Assembly: GCF_010015445.1 (NCBI RefSeq) | Contig: NC_053122.1 | Location: 39,192,294 to 39,256,293, forward strand | From: Perca fluviatilis | Taxonomy: Eukaryota > Chordata > Actinopteri > Perciformes > Percidae | Direction of reading: 5' to 3' | Length of the DNA: 64,000 bases | In this document: one piece after another, positions 23,200 through 35,337 of the stretch | Numbering within the stretch: position 1 is the stretch's first letter | Layout: every line of letters begins with the position of its first letter | Notes under the pieces: generated by a model | What the model was told of the DNA's origin: nothing | Seen by the model: the letters and a program-made list of their open reading frames with translations, nothing else | Database searches by the model: none | Position numbers and translations under genes: made by a program

Positions 23200-23450
23200 T
23201 TAACCTTCGAAGCCGTAAAGGGTGTGGCCCTGCTTCTTCAGAGCGTACACCACATCCATGGTGCTCACCGTCTTCCTCTTGGCGTGCTCGGTGTTAGGTG
23301 ACACCATCACGGATCACGTTCTCCAGGAACATTTTCAGCACACCGTGGGTCTCCTCATAGATCAGACCGGACATGTGCTTCACTCCTCCGGCAAGCCAAA
23401 TGGTGGATGGCGGGTTTGGTGATCCCCTGGATGTTATCACAGAGCACTTT
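23200..23450 (-). pseudogene. Histone H4 pseudogene
   Basis: The minus strand encodes H4 from about residue 20 to the end: [40 protein letters not shown], then [11 protein letters not shown] and LYGFEG before a TAA at 23200-23202. H4 is normally 103 codons and nearly invariant. Here the N-terminal tail is lost, about two bases are missing near the GGVK region, and one extra base after VT creates a TAA and a frameshift. There are also several substitutions at invariant positions. The retained downstream stem-loop remnant suggests a DNA-level copy of a replication-dependent H4 gene rather than a poly(A) processed copy. Confidence 0.92.
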
Positions 23451-23532
23451 ACAGTTTATGCTAGCCATGCTGCATTGCTTCCTGATTTCCCAAACTACGG
23501 AGTGGCTCAAGGCACAAATCACAGAATGCGTC

Positions 23533-23533
23533 A

Positions 23534-23594
<61 letters not shown>
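23533..23594. repeat. (ATT)n microsatellite
   Basis: About 20 trinucleotide units near the right end of the hAT-type element. Confidence 0.97.
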
Positions 23595-23595
<1 letters not shown>

Positions 23596-23622
23596 TTTCA
23601 TTTTGACAGTCCTAGATATTAT

Positions 23623-25896
23623 GCATATTTACTAGTTGTCAAGAGTTACCTGAATTGCCTGAAGGAAGAATCCTACAGTTTGTAGACAACCCAAAAATCC
23701 TAGCCACTTTAAGTAGCGAGTAGCCTACAGCAGGTACTTGAAAGTATAAGATTAAGGGGGCTTTGAACTTCTCTCTCAAGCTTTCTTTTATCATTCTTTC
23801 CACAACTTTTGTGTATGCAACTGAGTGCAACACGTCCCAAGGTGTGAACTACTATCTTCATTTGTACACTTAATTGCGTCAAGACTACACAGACATGCAA
23901 AAGAAACAACATTCTTGGAGAGAAATCAGAGAGGCAGTGGGTAGCAGGAGGCTACAATGGTGGGATTTTCACCACACCTTTGTTTGTGGCCATTTGGAAC
24001 AGGTATAACCACTTCTGACTATAAGTGATCCAGTTTGTGTGCAGTAAGGGTTATATAAATCAAACAATTCTTCTTGGGAATGATGAAGCCAGTTCAGTAA
24101 CATACATTTTCCTTCTGCCAATGCCTTAATGTGGGCCATATACAATAGGCGACGCCTCCTGACAGCAGATTTTTAGTGTCTGCATCAATGTGTCCTAATA
24201 TTATATCTGTGTCATCAAATGGTTGTTACAGTGACACTATACAGTACATGCTTTCAATTTAAGGACTGGACCTGCAATGTGATTTTCTTTCACATGTATG
24301 TGATGTGCTTGTGAATTTAAACCTTTGAAACTGTGTTGGTGGTAATGTCTACTTTAGTGTTAAACCACTATAAAATAATGGAACATCACAAAGAACAGTG
24401 ACAATGTTTTTAATCTGCCATTGTGCAGAAAAGTGTAACATTTACTAGTGAAAGAATGTTTAACCCATCTAGCTATGATCAACACTCTTACAATCATTTT
24501 GTTCTTTTATACTGATGGAGAACTGATGCTCCAATTGGCTTTCCCACTCCTGTCTTTTCAGTTCTCACATATCTATAACTATGTTTGTGTATGGGTATGT
24601 TTTCATCCCCATGCAGCCCGCTAGCGTTGCGTTGCAGCCGGGCTCTCAATGGGGAATAGCACAGGCTTCTCCACCGCTGAAACTCCACTTACAGGAAATA
24701 GCTCTCATTTTCACTGGAAGGAGGACAAGCAGTCCAAATGCTGGAGGAGAAAACCTTGAGCTTTCAATCGTTCCCCCCCCTCCGTCTCCTCACTTCGACT
24801 GTACAACAATCCATCTGTAAAATGCTCAAGGTTGTTCATCTCATTCACGTCGCGGTCACTTCTCTTGAAACTGTATCAACTGGAAGCCATGACAAAAAAG
24901 TGTTGCTTTTGTGTAGGAAATATTCATAAAACATGCAGCAAAACTGACCTGGGCATAAGAGAGCAGTTAAGTGCTGGTTTTCTATACCCGTCAAACATAT
25001 TGGATTGGATTAAATTCAAGTATCAAAAACCAGAAAAAAAGACCTGTCTAAATAGTAGTCAATCACATTTTGGTAATTTCATAATTCAAATCAGCTACTC
25101 ATTTTACACACTTTATTTAACCTGATGTGGATTAGGCATGAACTGTGTTTCAAGATGCTATCACCAGCTGCATTGTTAACTAAAAGAAAATCAGAGAGCA
25201 GACACCTGTGCTGCATTAAAGTTATAATTTCAATAACTCATATTTATATCAAAGAAATGAAAGAAAATCATGCTGATTTTTGGAGAACTGAATCATAAGA
25301 ATTTAAGGGCAAGGATGACTCATAACTACTGAATTAAAGCCATTTAAATATAGCATGTGAAGTGTGATTAAATGTTGCAGGATTGTTTCAATAATTTGGT
25401 TGCATGTGTGTGATGCGTTCAAAAGTTAAATGGTGTGGAATCAAAAAATAACTAAAGAGTGTGTCATATCATTTCAAATCAGGTCCACTCATACTATAAG
25501 CTTTTTTAGAGGTTTCGATCATGCCACTATTCCACTGATCTACATGCGCCTATTATAGTGCCGGCAAAGGCAGAGAAGAAAAAGTCTGCTACACAGTAAA
25601 CACTGAAGGATATAAAATACTTAAAAAATGGCTTCAATATGTTTGTCGGGCTGCATTTAGGTAAGTAACACTGATATTTGTTTGTTTAATAAAAACTCCA
25701 CAGGGCACCTTTAACTTCCTTGATGGAGGAGGTCATTATCTCACATTTACATATTCTGTTTTTACACTTGATTTTAAATGCATCCTACTTCAAGCCTGAA
25801 TACAAGAATGAATAAGTGACCTTACTCAGTCTACATTACATTCTGAGAGGAAAAACAGGCATAGATCAAAAGTCTGCCGTGTTCTTTACGTCAGTT
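23623..25896. other. Unique-looking AT-rich DNA
   Basis: No gene or delimited repeat. 25630-25715 has words found in other fish repeats (AATAAAAACTCCACAGGGCA), but I could not find its borders. Confidence 0.45.
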
Positions 25897-25912
25897 AAGA
25901 AACACTTTCATT

Positions 25913-26060
25913 TTGATGTGGGGAGGGGGGATGGATGTGCTATGTACGACTGTTCCGTTCGTGCATGCCGTCTGTTTGTGTTTCTTTTCTTTTTTGTTGT
26001 TGTACTTGCCTTTGTTGTAAAGGAAACTAAAACCCAATAAATACATGTTTGAAAAAAAAA
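25913..26060 (+). mobile_element. Short poly(A) retro-insertion
   Basis: A 16-bp direct repeat AAGAAACACTTTCATT flanks about 146 bp (25897-25912 and 26059-26074). The insert ends in an A-run (26052-26060) about 12 nt after AATAAA (26036-26041). Long target duplications, a poly(A) tail and a polyadenylation signal indicate LINE-machinery retroposition of a severely 5'-truncated transcript. The source is unknown; it could be a LINE 3' end or an mRNA 3' UTR. Confidence 0.8.
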
Positions 26061-26074
26061 GAAACACTTTCATT

Positions 26075-27549
26075 CAAAGTGACACACACCTGGTCGAGCT
26101 CGTAGACATCTTTAAAGCAGGATCCCAGAGAGAGAGAGAAGAGACTGACCTCTCAGTGAAAACCAGGCTCGACAAAATGCTGTGTACGTTCAAGATGTAT
26201 TAACACTCACTTCACTTGGCTTGACATAGTTATCCAAAGAGGGAAGGGCCAATAAATATAGAGGATCAATGTATGGAGTAATCAGGTGTTTATCAAAAGA
26301 GAGGAGAGCATTTTTAAGCAGTGTATTGTTGTAGCTGGAGTAATGTTAATCTGCCTTTTTACTATCAGAACAGTATTATTTGCATTGACACATCATATTA
26401 AATAATGGTGAACTGATTTATGGGGTTATTGTTTGGTTGGTTGGTATAAAACAGTGAAATTGGCCTAGCTGTTGCCTTACAAAGATCGCTAATCAAAGGC
26501 CATCCATCTTTTTTATCAACTAGACAGTCACGTAGTTCTATGGCCTGAGAGCAGTTAAAGAAATAAGTAAGAAAAAAGGAATAACTTTGGTCCCTTTTCA
26601 TTTCTACAAACACATCCCCTGCCTTCAGCGAGCCTCTCACTGCGATGGCCACATCAGACAAAACAGCGAGCAAGTCAGCAGCGGAGTGCAAAAATCGTGG
26701 TGTCAACACAGCCTGGGGGCACAGTGGCCTTATGGGTAAATCCACGATAAGAGAGACTTTCACATCAAGACATTACACTTGCCGGACAATCCATCTCGCC
26801 CCGCGGCTCCTAATTACAATCTAGGCTGGTACAAAAATCTGGTAAAGATAACTTCAAAGAAATGATAGCAACAACATGACAAGCTACTGCTTCTCTATCA
26901 CATGGTGGAGGTTAAAAATAAGTCTTTTTCTACTGCCTTACTACTACTACTAATGATAATAACAACAATAATTTAATAATAATAAACTCTTGCTGGGAGA
27001 GGATGGCTCAGCTTTGGAGAAATGCCAGATGACTTTGAGCAAAAAGAGGCAACGGAGGGAGCGAGGTGTTGGGAGGGCTACTCAGCACCGACCGTCCCCC
27101 TCAGGAGCCCGAGCGATAGATACTAGATTGTAAATAAAGGGCAGCCTTCGGCATAAATACAACAACATACCAAAGCCTTGGCTCTTTGCCTCGCTAGCAG
27201 ACTTTAAAAAAAAAGCTGGGGAAGTGGCCGGTGGGTAAACTGGCATTAGGCTGCCAGCGCCCACTCAGAAGCTACATGTGTGGGACAGATTCAAAGGATA
27301 AGAGGGAGATATTCCTCCTCCCTTCAGTGTATCCAAAGCCTGGCTTTTACCTGCAAGGCCAAGCAATTTCTGAGGTATTGAGCATCAACATGAAGTACGG
27401 GGATGGATGAGTTCACCATCATTAATACCTTTTCTATGTTGAAGAAAGACAGAGAGGTAGAGGTACAGTTTACAGTACACAGGCAGATTTAAAGGAAGGA
27501 AACAACCTTAAAAAACAATATTGGTGGTCCAGTTGGTTGATTGATGGTG
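26075..27549. other. Unique-looking DNA; no gene seen
   Basis: 26600-26830 and 27000-27260 have balanced composition without repeat hallmarks. The first includes a CTAATTACAA homeodomain-like word near 26809. They are candidates for conserved non-coding sequence but I cannot test it. Confidence 0.4.
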
Positions 27550-27745
27550 TGTCTTTTTTTGGGGCATTTATTTTCAAAGGACAGATGAAGACATGAAAGG
27601 GGAGAGAGAGAGAGGGGGAATGACATGCAGCAAAGGGCCACAGGTCAGAGTCGAACCTGTGGCCACTGCGTCGAGAAGAAAACCTCTATACATGTGTGAA
27701 CTGTATAGATAACTCTACCAACTGAGCTAAACCGGCCACAGAGGT
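27550..27745 (-). repeat. tRNA-derived SINE
   Basis: On the minus strand an A-box TAGCTCAGTTGGTAGAG (27729-27713) and a B-box GGTTCGACTCT (27657-27647) form a tRNA-like pol III promoter. A body typical of a fish SINE follows (TGCTGCATGTCATTCCCCCT, CTTTCATGTCTTCATCTGTC). The region between the boxes does not fold as a normal tRNA, so this is not a tRNA gene. Confidence 0.8.
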
Positions 27746-29550
27746 GTATTCTTTTAACTTAATGGTGATAACTGCTAAATGACATAATAAGGCTATAGGT
27801 GCCTTCAGACTGAATGGGGAGTGAATTCTAGAGCCGGTGCGATTGAAAACAGTCACAATCAGATTGAGGTTCAAAATCCACTGCAGAGGAGGAAACACAA
27901 AGACAAGATTCTACACCCACAGCTGCTGGAAATACCAGAGTGCTCTGCATCCACAAGTCTGGCTGTACTTTGTGTTGGAGCCATCATCACACTTTCCTCA
28001 TTTAGATCGGTTGAATCACAATGGATGCGCACCAAAAATGGACCAAACAAGTGTACCGAGACCTCATAGAGTGGTTCATTTGGGGTGAGAATGTGATCTG
28101 ACCTCAAACAGAGCCAACAAGTTTGAGCTCCAACTCCAAGTGGCTCCAGTCAGGTGGGCTTTAGTCTCACATTCCCAGACCTTCCTCCACAGCGTTGCGG
28201 AGAAGGGTCTGGCTAGTCCACACAGCATTCCAGGATGGGAGAAAAAATGTGCTCTGGTTTATTGGCATTTCTTTAAACCAATCACAATCGTCCTGTGCAG
28301 AGCTAAGTGCCGGACGGAGCCACAGTGCCTCTACAAATGAGGGACATCTGGCGGAATTTCCGGCAGCACCTGAACAATCCCGGAAGTGAAACGTCGTCGA
28401 TATAGACTAGGTGTGCTTTGCAATCTGCGTTGCAGCAGAGCAGCAAACTGCAGCAGCTTCAATGAGTCTCTCACAGAAACAGACAGCGGTCAAGCCGGCC
28501 GTCACTCACATCTCCGTGGTCAAACCAGCCACCGCTAAAAATGGAGACACCAAAGTCTCGGAGAGCAGAGCAGATGTAACGTCGCTCGCGTTGATTATTT
28601 AAATGAAATGAGCTGGTTTGACCATGGAGATGCAAGAAATATACACAAGTCCAGAACACAGGACCTTCTTCCTGTATTTTTTCTTGCTCCAGCCCCAGAC
28701 ACATCAGACCAATAAGTCCTGGTAGTGATGCGTCTTTGCTTGGATTTTCTCTATGTGAAATAAAACTGAACCAATGGCAAAACGTTCCAAGTTTACAAAT
28801 TCATAAACTGATTCAGACCAGAGCAAACCAACTAGATGTGAAAACACCTTTAACAGAGTTCACAAGGCCAGCTATATTTATAATCTCACACAATCACCTC
28901 TGATTAGGAGTAAATATAAAATCCTCACTCTGGGAGACTTAGGACATCATTAAAGCTATAGTACGTAGTTGCCTGCCCCATGAGGAATTCTAAGGAGTGA
29001 CAACAACACTGTTGGCGCATCCACATGATACAAGCCTTCTGTGATCGCGCACCACCCCACCCATCCTCCACACTGTTGCTAGAAGCGTTTATCCCGTCAA
29101 ATCAAGGAGGACACGGAGGATTAAAAAAACAGAAGAGGTCATTATCTGGACAGTTTTATGTCCTCTTCGTCTCCAAAGCTGAATGCTGCTGTCGTCCTTT
29201 CTCAGCGGTGATTCTCCTAATTTAGAAGACAGATGCAGTTTCTTTTTGTACCTGAATATTGTCACCAATCCATACATTCATACATTTCCATTACAGTCTT
29301 TTTTGTCTCAATGAGTGCAGCAAAAAAACGAATAAAAAAATCAAATTTAAAGTTTAGAAGAACTGGAAGAAAGAAAGTAATAATTCTGAATAACGGGTGA
29401 AACATACTAGTACAAAATATCACAGACTATGGTCGTACAGATTTAGATTAATTTATTATATAAGCCTCAACACAAGTGCTTTTTACAAGGCTGTATAGTG
29501 ATATTAATGTACCAGAGTGTACTTTATGTTACGAGGTTTCTGTTATTCAG
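27746..29550. other. Mixed unique and undelimited dispersed repeats
   Basis: 28150-28410 (for example GAGAAGGGTCTGGCTAGTCC) and 28945-29100 (AAAGCTATAGTACGTAGTTG) match words I recall as recurring in fish genomes. 27798 and 28850 could be inverted ends (AGGTGCCTTC against GAAAACACCT). I could not fix borders or families. No gene supported. Confidence 0.35.
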
Positions 29551-30401
29551 AAGTGACAGTGGAGATGGTTGTGGACTTCAGGAAGAAATCGGCCCCACCT
29601 GCCCCCATCACCCTCTGTGGCTCCACAATTGACACTGTGGAGTCTTTCCACTTCCTGGGAACTACCATCTCCCAAGACCTCAAGTGGGAGCTGAACATCA
29701 GCTCCCTCGTCAAGAAAGCACAACAGAGGATGTACTTCCTGCGGCAGCTGAAGAAATTCAACCTGCCAAAGACAATGATGGTGCACTTCTACACAGCCAT
29801 CATTGAGTCCATCCTCACATCCTCCATCACCATCTGGTACGCTGCTGCCACTGCCAAGGACAAGGGCAGACTGCAGCGTGTCATTCGGTCTGCAGAGAAG
29901 GTGATTGGCTGCAATCTGCCGCCGCTCCAGGACCTTTACGCCACCAGGACTCTGAAGCGTGCTGGAAAGATTGTGGCTGACCCCTCCCACCCCGGACACA
30001 AACTCTTTGAGCCACTCCCCTCTGGCAGGAGGCTGAGGTCCATCAGGACCAAAACCTCACGTCACATGAACAGCTTTTTCCCCTCCGCCACTAGCCTTAT
30101 TAACAAGGCCCGGAAACCACCCTGACTCTCCACCTGGCTCTTCATGCCACTGTTCTCTCTCTACTGTAATGCTCTTTGCTCTTTATTTATTTATTTTATT
30201 TTATTTTATTTCTATCTTTATTTTTAATTTAATACATACTGTGTACATATATTTATACTTATATTGTTTATACCTATACTTATATTGTTTAATATTACAT
30301 TTAGAGAATGTGTGATGTGCACCAACAACACCAAAACAAATTCCTTGTATGTGTTAAAAAACGTACTTGGCAATAAAAACCCTTTCTGATTCTGATTCTG
30401 A
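29551..30401 (+). mobile_element. Rex1-type LINE, 5'-truncated
   Basis: The insert begins within the reverse transcriptase gene and ends in a (TGATTC)n-type tail (30385-30401) after GGCAATAAAAACC. TTATTCAG at 29543-29550 and 30402-30409 is a plausible 8-bp target duplication. The encoded text matches the Rex1 family of fish non-LTR elements. Confidence 0.85.
29559..30125 (+). pseudogene. Rex1 reverse transcriptase C-terminal part
   Basis: An uninterrupted frame encodes MVVDFRKKS, FHFLGTTISQDLKWE, KKAQQRMYFLRQLKKFNLP, ILTSSITIWYAAA and LLPSGRRLR-like text (PLPSGRRLRSIRTKTSRHM) to a stop after KARKPP at 30125. This is the region after the catalytic FADD box. The frame is intact across about 190 codons, which suggests a fairly recent insertion, but the endonuclease and catalytic domain were never copied here. 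Confidence 0.85.
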
Positions 30402-30409
30402 TTATTCAG

Positions 30410-31541
30410 TCCACCTTGTACCTTGATTGTGGACGTTACAATTGTTTCTGTGATCCTTCAATAATTGTTGTCTAAATCATATCGCACTCACATGTTTTGT
30501 ATGAATGTAAATGTGATTGTTTTAGAGGGAATTATCTGAGGTTGTTTGTGTCTCTCCTCTGCTGCTTTTTCAGAGCCGACTGCTGTTTGATTGCTGAGAA
30601 GCTTCTGGTCTCAATCTGCCCTTCAGCGAGCAAGTCCTGTAATGTGATCTGACACTGAGCTGTTTGCATGAGGTCTGCTCTGTCTCTCTTAAACACACAC
30701 TCATGTCACACACAGAAACACATTCTGATTAGAAGGCCAAAACTGCACAAAGATCTGCACACACAAACACGTATGCACTGATGCGTAGTTGATTTCTTGT
30801 AGGCAAAAATCTTTTTTGTGATCATTATTACAGCATTATCTTGATATGATGTGTACTATTTTGATGTTCTGAGTGTAATTTTCTTCACCCTTCAATCTGT
30901 AAACTCTTTAAAGCAACACTATGTAACTTTTATCCCTATAGGTGTTATCATTGGAACTACAACTTGCGCTACCCGACACAAGTTGTAGTTCCAATGAGAC
31001 AACTTGTAGCGCTCCCCCTAAATTCTAATCTGTGGTGTCTGCATAAAGTTACCATCAGGTAGAGAGTTGAATTTTTTGTGAAAATAAATTCTCTTGCCAT
31101 GCTTGTCACGTTTTAAAGGTCGCAGTTTGATGGAAACGCAAAAACCACATGGTTGCCTGAGGCTGCTTTGAAATCCTACCGTACTTTCTTTAGTTGTGCA
31201 GTGTTCTCGTACAATGAGGGATTACAGATATTTCTCTCACTTTCATTTTTACCTCCTAATAAACTGCTGTAAATAATCTCATTTGTTTACCACCTGTTGC
31301 TCGTGCCTGTCTCCCAGACTTCTTTTTAGCGAAGTCACCTTCTTCAGATGAATATCTGGTAAGTACAATGATGTCATAACTGATGGAAATAATGGTCAAA
31401 GTTATGAAAATGAGACCTTAATCAAGATATAGGGATTAATCTTTAAAATATTTAATTAGCTATATATTATATATTATTTTTGATTTCCAAGGGGTGTTAT
31501 TAACTATCTGGACGCGATGGGATAGACCTACAACGTGGGGG
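30410..31541. other. Unique-looking DNA with a hairpin-bearing dispersed repeat
   Basis: 30908-31080 contains AAAGCAACACTATGTAACTT, a word I recall from fish dispersed repeats, with a perfect hairpin at 30950-30995. No gene supported. Confidence 0.4.
30950..30995. repeat. Perfect 17-bp inverted repeat, 12-nt loop
   Basis: ATTGGAACTACAACTTG is followed after 12 nt by its exact complement. The surrounding sequence looks like a dispersed repeat, so this is probably a transposon feature. Confidence 0.85.
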
Positions 31542-31572
31542 TAGTCCAATGTATTGTAGTGGGTATACTGTA

Positions 31573-31575
<3 letters not shown>

Positions 31576-31603
<28 letters not shown>
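31576..31603. repeat. (TA)n microsatellite
   Basis: About 14 dinucleotide units. The paralogous copy near 52675 lacks the expansion. Confidence 0.95.
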
Positions 31604-31604
<1 letters not shown>

Positions 31605-31807
31605 CCCAGAATGGGCCTGGGGGCATGTAATATCGGCGGGTCTGGGTGTCCTCCCCCAGGGAAATTTTGAGCATCAAAGACTTAATTTCCTGCTTTCTGA
31701 TACACTTTTGAACCAATTTACGGTGGAAAAAAAACACAGATGACAGTTCTAAATATATCAAAAATATAATGGAAAGTATGTTGTTGCGTGTCATTGGGCA
31801 TTTTGAA

Positions 31808-32472
31808 CCCTTGTGTGGTGTTCATATTTTTGTTACACAGCCAATGTTCCCAAGTTTGGTGGACCCACCACATTATTAGGCTTTTAAATCAATACAGCCA
31901 TAACAATTTATGTAAAAATACTTAACAGATGTTTACTTTAGCTCAATTACCAATGATATATACATGATTTACGGCTCATATTTGCCATTTTCCCCTGTGA
32001 GATCGCATTTATGATCATATGATCATTTTTGTTTTTTGTGAGAAAATAAGGAAATTCAATTATAAAAAAGGTAAATAAATAAAAATAAATATAAAAAAAT
32101 ATATTTTTAAGATAAGAAAGAACAAGATTTTTGATCATTATTGGTGGTTATTTCTTAGAACTTCATCAGAACAGGTGAAAGTGCTTGAAATGTAACAATG
32201 TTGTAACTTTGTGTGGTAATAGCAGGTGCAGAAAGACAACATAGTTTCATAGCAGCTACATTTAAATACACTGGGGTCCAGTAGACCCAAACACCTCATA
32301 TGTAATAGTTATGTGTAGGGGTGCAGTCATTGAAAAGAAGTTATTTTTTATGTTCTTCACAGAAAATGAGCCAAGGCCAGTGAGTTTGAGTTAGAAGAAA
32401 TAATAAATAGCATCATTTTTCTTTTAGCAAACATTGAAAACGGGTCTCACAGACCCGAACACCACACAAGGG
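31808..32472. mobile_element. piggyBac-like MITE, 665 bp
   Basis: Inverted ends CCCTTGTGTGGTGTTC and GAACACCACACAAGGG bound the element. It is flanked by TGAA (31804-31807, one change from TTAA) and TTAA (32473-32476). The paralogous repeat at 52645-52990 is uninterrupted at this point (GCATTTTTAAGTGGG, 52930-52944) and shows the pre-insertion TTAA. No transposase. Confidence 0.88.
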
Positions 32473-33070
32473 TTAAGTGAGTATATGGAAATCCTGGAAC
32501 TTTCTTAGTGGGTATACTGCGTATACCTGCGTATCACATACTGACCTACAACCAATCAGAGCAAAGAAACATGTGACGGAGCGCTGAGCGATGGACAAAA
32601 AGAGTACAGCATGCAGAGACGAGCTGCCATGGTCAAACATCAATATGTCTGTGAACAAGTGTTGCCGTTTTTTCCATCAGAATTTGAAAATAGTATTTCA
32701 ATAGAAAGTTCCACATCAGCTGCAGCCATCTCGGTTTTTTTCTTTAGTGAAAATTCCTAAACAGCGGTCCTCTTTACTGAGCTAGGTTTATGCTCGCCAT
32801 ACATCGTTTCCCTGGCGTCAGTGACAGGTGCTCGAGCACATATTTAGCCTTTTTGTATTTAGTTTTACTCTTAATGTATTATTTGTATATTGCCTTGTTT
32901 TTTCATGAATAACAAATTATTTCTTTAAAAACACAGATAGAAAACTTCAAAAGTGAAACATCAACAGGTAGGCAGACCTGTGATTGCCTCTTACCTATCT
33001 TTGTCCTGCATCACAACCATCTCATTTTCATTTAGATGGCTCTGAATGCCTTGTGATTTTTCTCTGGAGT

Positions 33071-33186
<116 letters not shown>

Positions 33187-34140
33187 GGAGATAGAGAGAG
33201 AGAGAGATCCGGCTTAAACATCGGACGCAGACCTGGAGCCCAAGGTGACCTCATTACCGACATTTGTTTCGCTTGTCGCAGCAAATCACACACTGTGTCC
33301 GTCAATCTGGCAACACCACGCAGCCACGGCAGCCGCTAACCCGCCCATCCCCACAGAGCTGATGCTTCCTGATCCGTGACCCCTGAGAAAATCGGCACTA
33401 TTCCATTCCCCTTTTGATATACTCTGGGCTATCTGAGGGTCTCCGTCGGTCCAAACGAGGAGGGCGAAGGAAATGCAAACATGACTGCAACAGCTGACCT
33501 CATTTAACAGGTTTGATCTCAGGCAGTTCCTTTCTGACCTGCTAACCTCTAAAACGTCTGCTGGGCAGAATATCCATGTGACAGTTTACATCTCTATCAG
33601 GATGCTGTAGAAGTGTCAGCAGTGTCAGAGGTGTCAGCATTACACCGTCTGCAATAAGTAAGATAACATTTACATGCAGGCCATTTACTGAAGCTGACAC
33701 ATTTTGGCCATAGCTAGATGCTGTAGGATATTTAGAGCTACTGTGCCTAAACGGTCAGGTCATTTGTCAAAAAGACCCATATGACAGTTCTAAAACTTAC
33801 TTACATTTGGGTTTTCTGCCAACTCGATGCTTAAAGTCTGAGTGTAGGTAAGTACACAAGTAAGTAAAATAAAGAAAGATTGCCTTTGTGGGTAGAGGAA
33901 AAGACAGGAGGTGAATCGTGATCTTACTTCATGACTTCATCATGAGTTCCCCCTTTGCTACTGAATATAAACATATCGTCAATGACCATTGCTCTTCTTT
34001 GTCTTGACAGAACAGTCATTTGCACTATGGAAGATGCCGTGGAAATAATGCGGTAGTGCCGAGGCGGCAGTTAAGGGGGGTAGAATGTATTACATCTTCC
34101 AAAGTGGTGACAAACGCCAGATGAAATGCCAGGAGTTTAG

Positions 34141-34164
34141 AAAAAAAAAAAAAAAAAAAAAAAA
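34141..34164. repeat. A24 run
   Basis: Twenty-four consecutive A residues after AGTTTAG. No polyadenylation signal or flanking duplication found, so retroposition is not supported. Confidence 0.95.
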
Positions 34165-34926
34165 GCTATGACCGTGTTAACTGCATGTCAAATTAATCAG
34201 AGCACATTTGGCCAAAATGCAATAATAAGGGCAAAACAGCACCACGGATCGGTTACAGAATATTTTTCTGGTCCAGGTCAGCTAAAGACAGCAGTATATT
34301 TACTTTACTTGAAAAGAACAAGGATAAATGAGGGTTGTGGTGACCCTCAAATGCAAGGCAAGAAGCTGGTCATAGTGAGGGAGACTGTAAGAAGCTGTTG
34401 GTACAAGAGATCAATAAAAATGATTTATATATTTAGAGGTACCTGCATTCCTGCAGCATTTGTCTTTTAAGTCAGGAAACTCCGAACAAGAAATAGGAAT
34501 ATAAGGAGGGGTGAGAGTCATTTTCAAGGTAGTTGTTCACACCTCTGCACACCTGAGTGATAGCTGAATAAAACAGGCATGGCTGTCAGTTTGTTGGCTT
34601 GTCAGTGTGACAGCTTGTCAAAACTCCTTTATAAATTCAGACAATGGTGAATTCAGAAAGGAGACTTCAATACTTTTTTAGTATTTTGGTCTCAACCTTA
34701 ACCCTGACAAAAAGCTAAAGCATTTGATTGGCAGAGTATTGGAAGAAGCTCAGTTCAGGGTTTTTTGTCTCACAACTGATTTCAACGTGTGATTCAAACA
34801 GCTATTATTGTGTCAAAAATGTGTACCAAAAAACAAATGATAGAGGACACGTGCAGCTTTGCAAATTAGAAAATACAGTACTTTTTGTATAAATAACAAC
34901 ATTGTTACTACATCCAGCTCTGCTAA

Positions 34927-34939
34927 TGTGTGTGTGTGT

Positions 34940-35002
<63 letters not shown>
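34927..35002. repeat. (TG)n microsatellite
   Basis: About 76 bp with one GG interruption near 34940. Confidence 0.98.
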
Positions 35003-35003
<1 letters not shown>

Positions 35004-35235
35004 GCTGTTGGAGGCGGCTGGTGATGGCAGCAGCCAGTTAACTGGTGAACATAGCTGCCTTGGCAGAGCCATTATGCAGGACTTGGTCTCATGCCAGCCG
35101 GCAGTGGAGTGAGAGAAGTGTGTGTGTGTGTGTGTCAGCTCTCTTTCTCAGCAGCTGGTAGTCGGGGATGCGTTGGCCTTGCCACACATCTGGAGGAATG
35201 TAGTTTCGATGGCAGATCCAAATATCTTTCTCACT

Positions 35236-35251
35236 CACACACATTCACACA

Positions 35252-35334
<83 letters not shown>
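35236..35334. repeat. (AC)n microsatellite
   Basis: The first part is interrupted by two ACATTC units, then pure AC from about 35257 to 35334. It lies only 230 bp from the (TG)n block, in inverse orientation. Confidence 0.98.

Positions 35335-35337
<3 letters not shown>

Larger units (their letters stand above)
22750..23614. mobile_element. hAT-type element enclosing a histone H4 pseudogene
   Basis: The ends are TAGGGCTGTCAA (22750) and TTGACAGTCCTA (23603-23614). The flanks GATACTAT (22742-22749) and GATATTAT (23615-23622) are an 8-bp duplication with one mismatch. The left subterminal region (AATCGCGATCAATCGCATGA) is that of a widespread fish hAT MITE. The middle is replaced or invaded by histone H4 sequence, and an (ATT)n run lies near the right end. 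Confidence 0.8.
31542..32545. repeat. Dispersed repeat (copy 1), split by a piggyBac-like MITE
   Basis: 31542-31807 plus 32473-32545 align with 52645-52990 elsewhere in the window. Shared stretches include TGGGTGTCCTCCCCCAGGGA and AAAAATATAATGGAAAGTA. It contains a (TA)n run at 31576-31603. No coding sequence and no assigned class. Confidence 0.85.

Noticed and set aside
23407..23685. 92-codon frame with a poly-Tyr run
   Set aside because: It is produced by the (ATT)n microsatellite and runs antisense to the H4 pseudogene.
27640..27730. tRNA gene on the minus strand
   Set aside because: A and B boxes are present, but the region between them does not give a normal cloverleaf and SINE-body sequence follows.
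34141..34164. A24 run as the tail of a retrocopy
   Set aside because: No polyadenylation signal, flanking duplication or recognisable transcript upstream.
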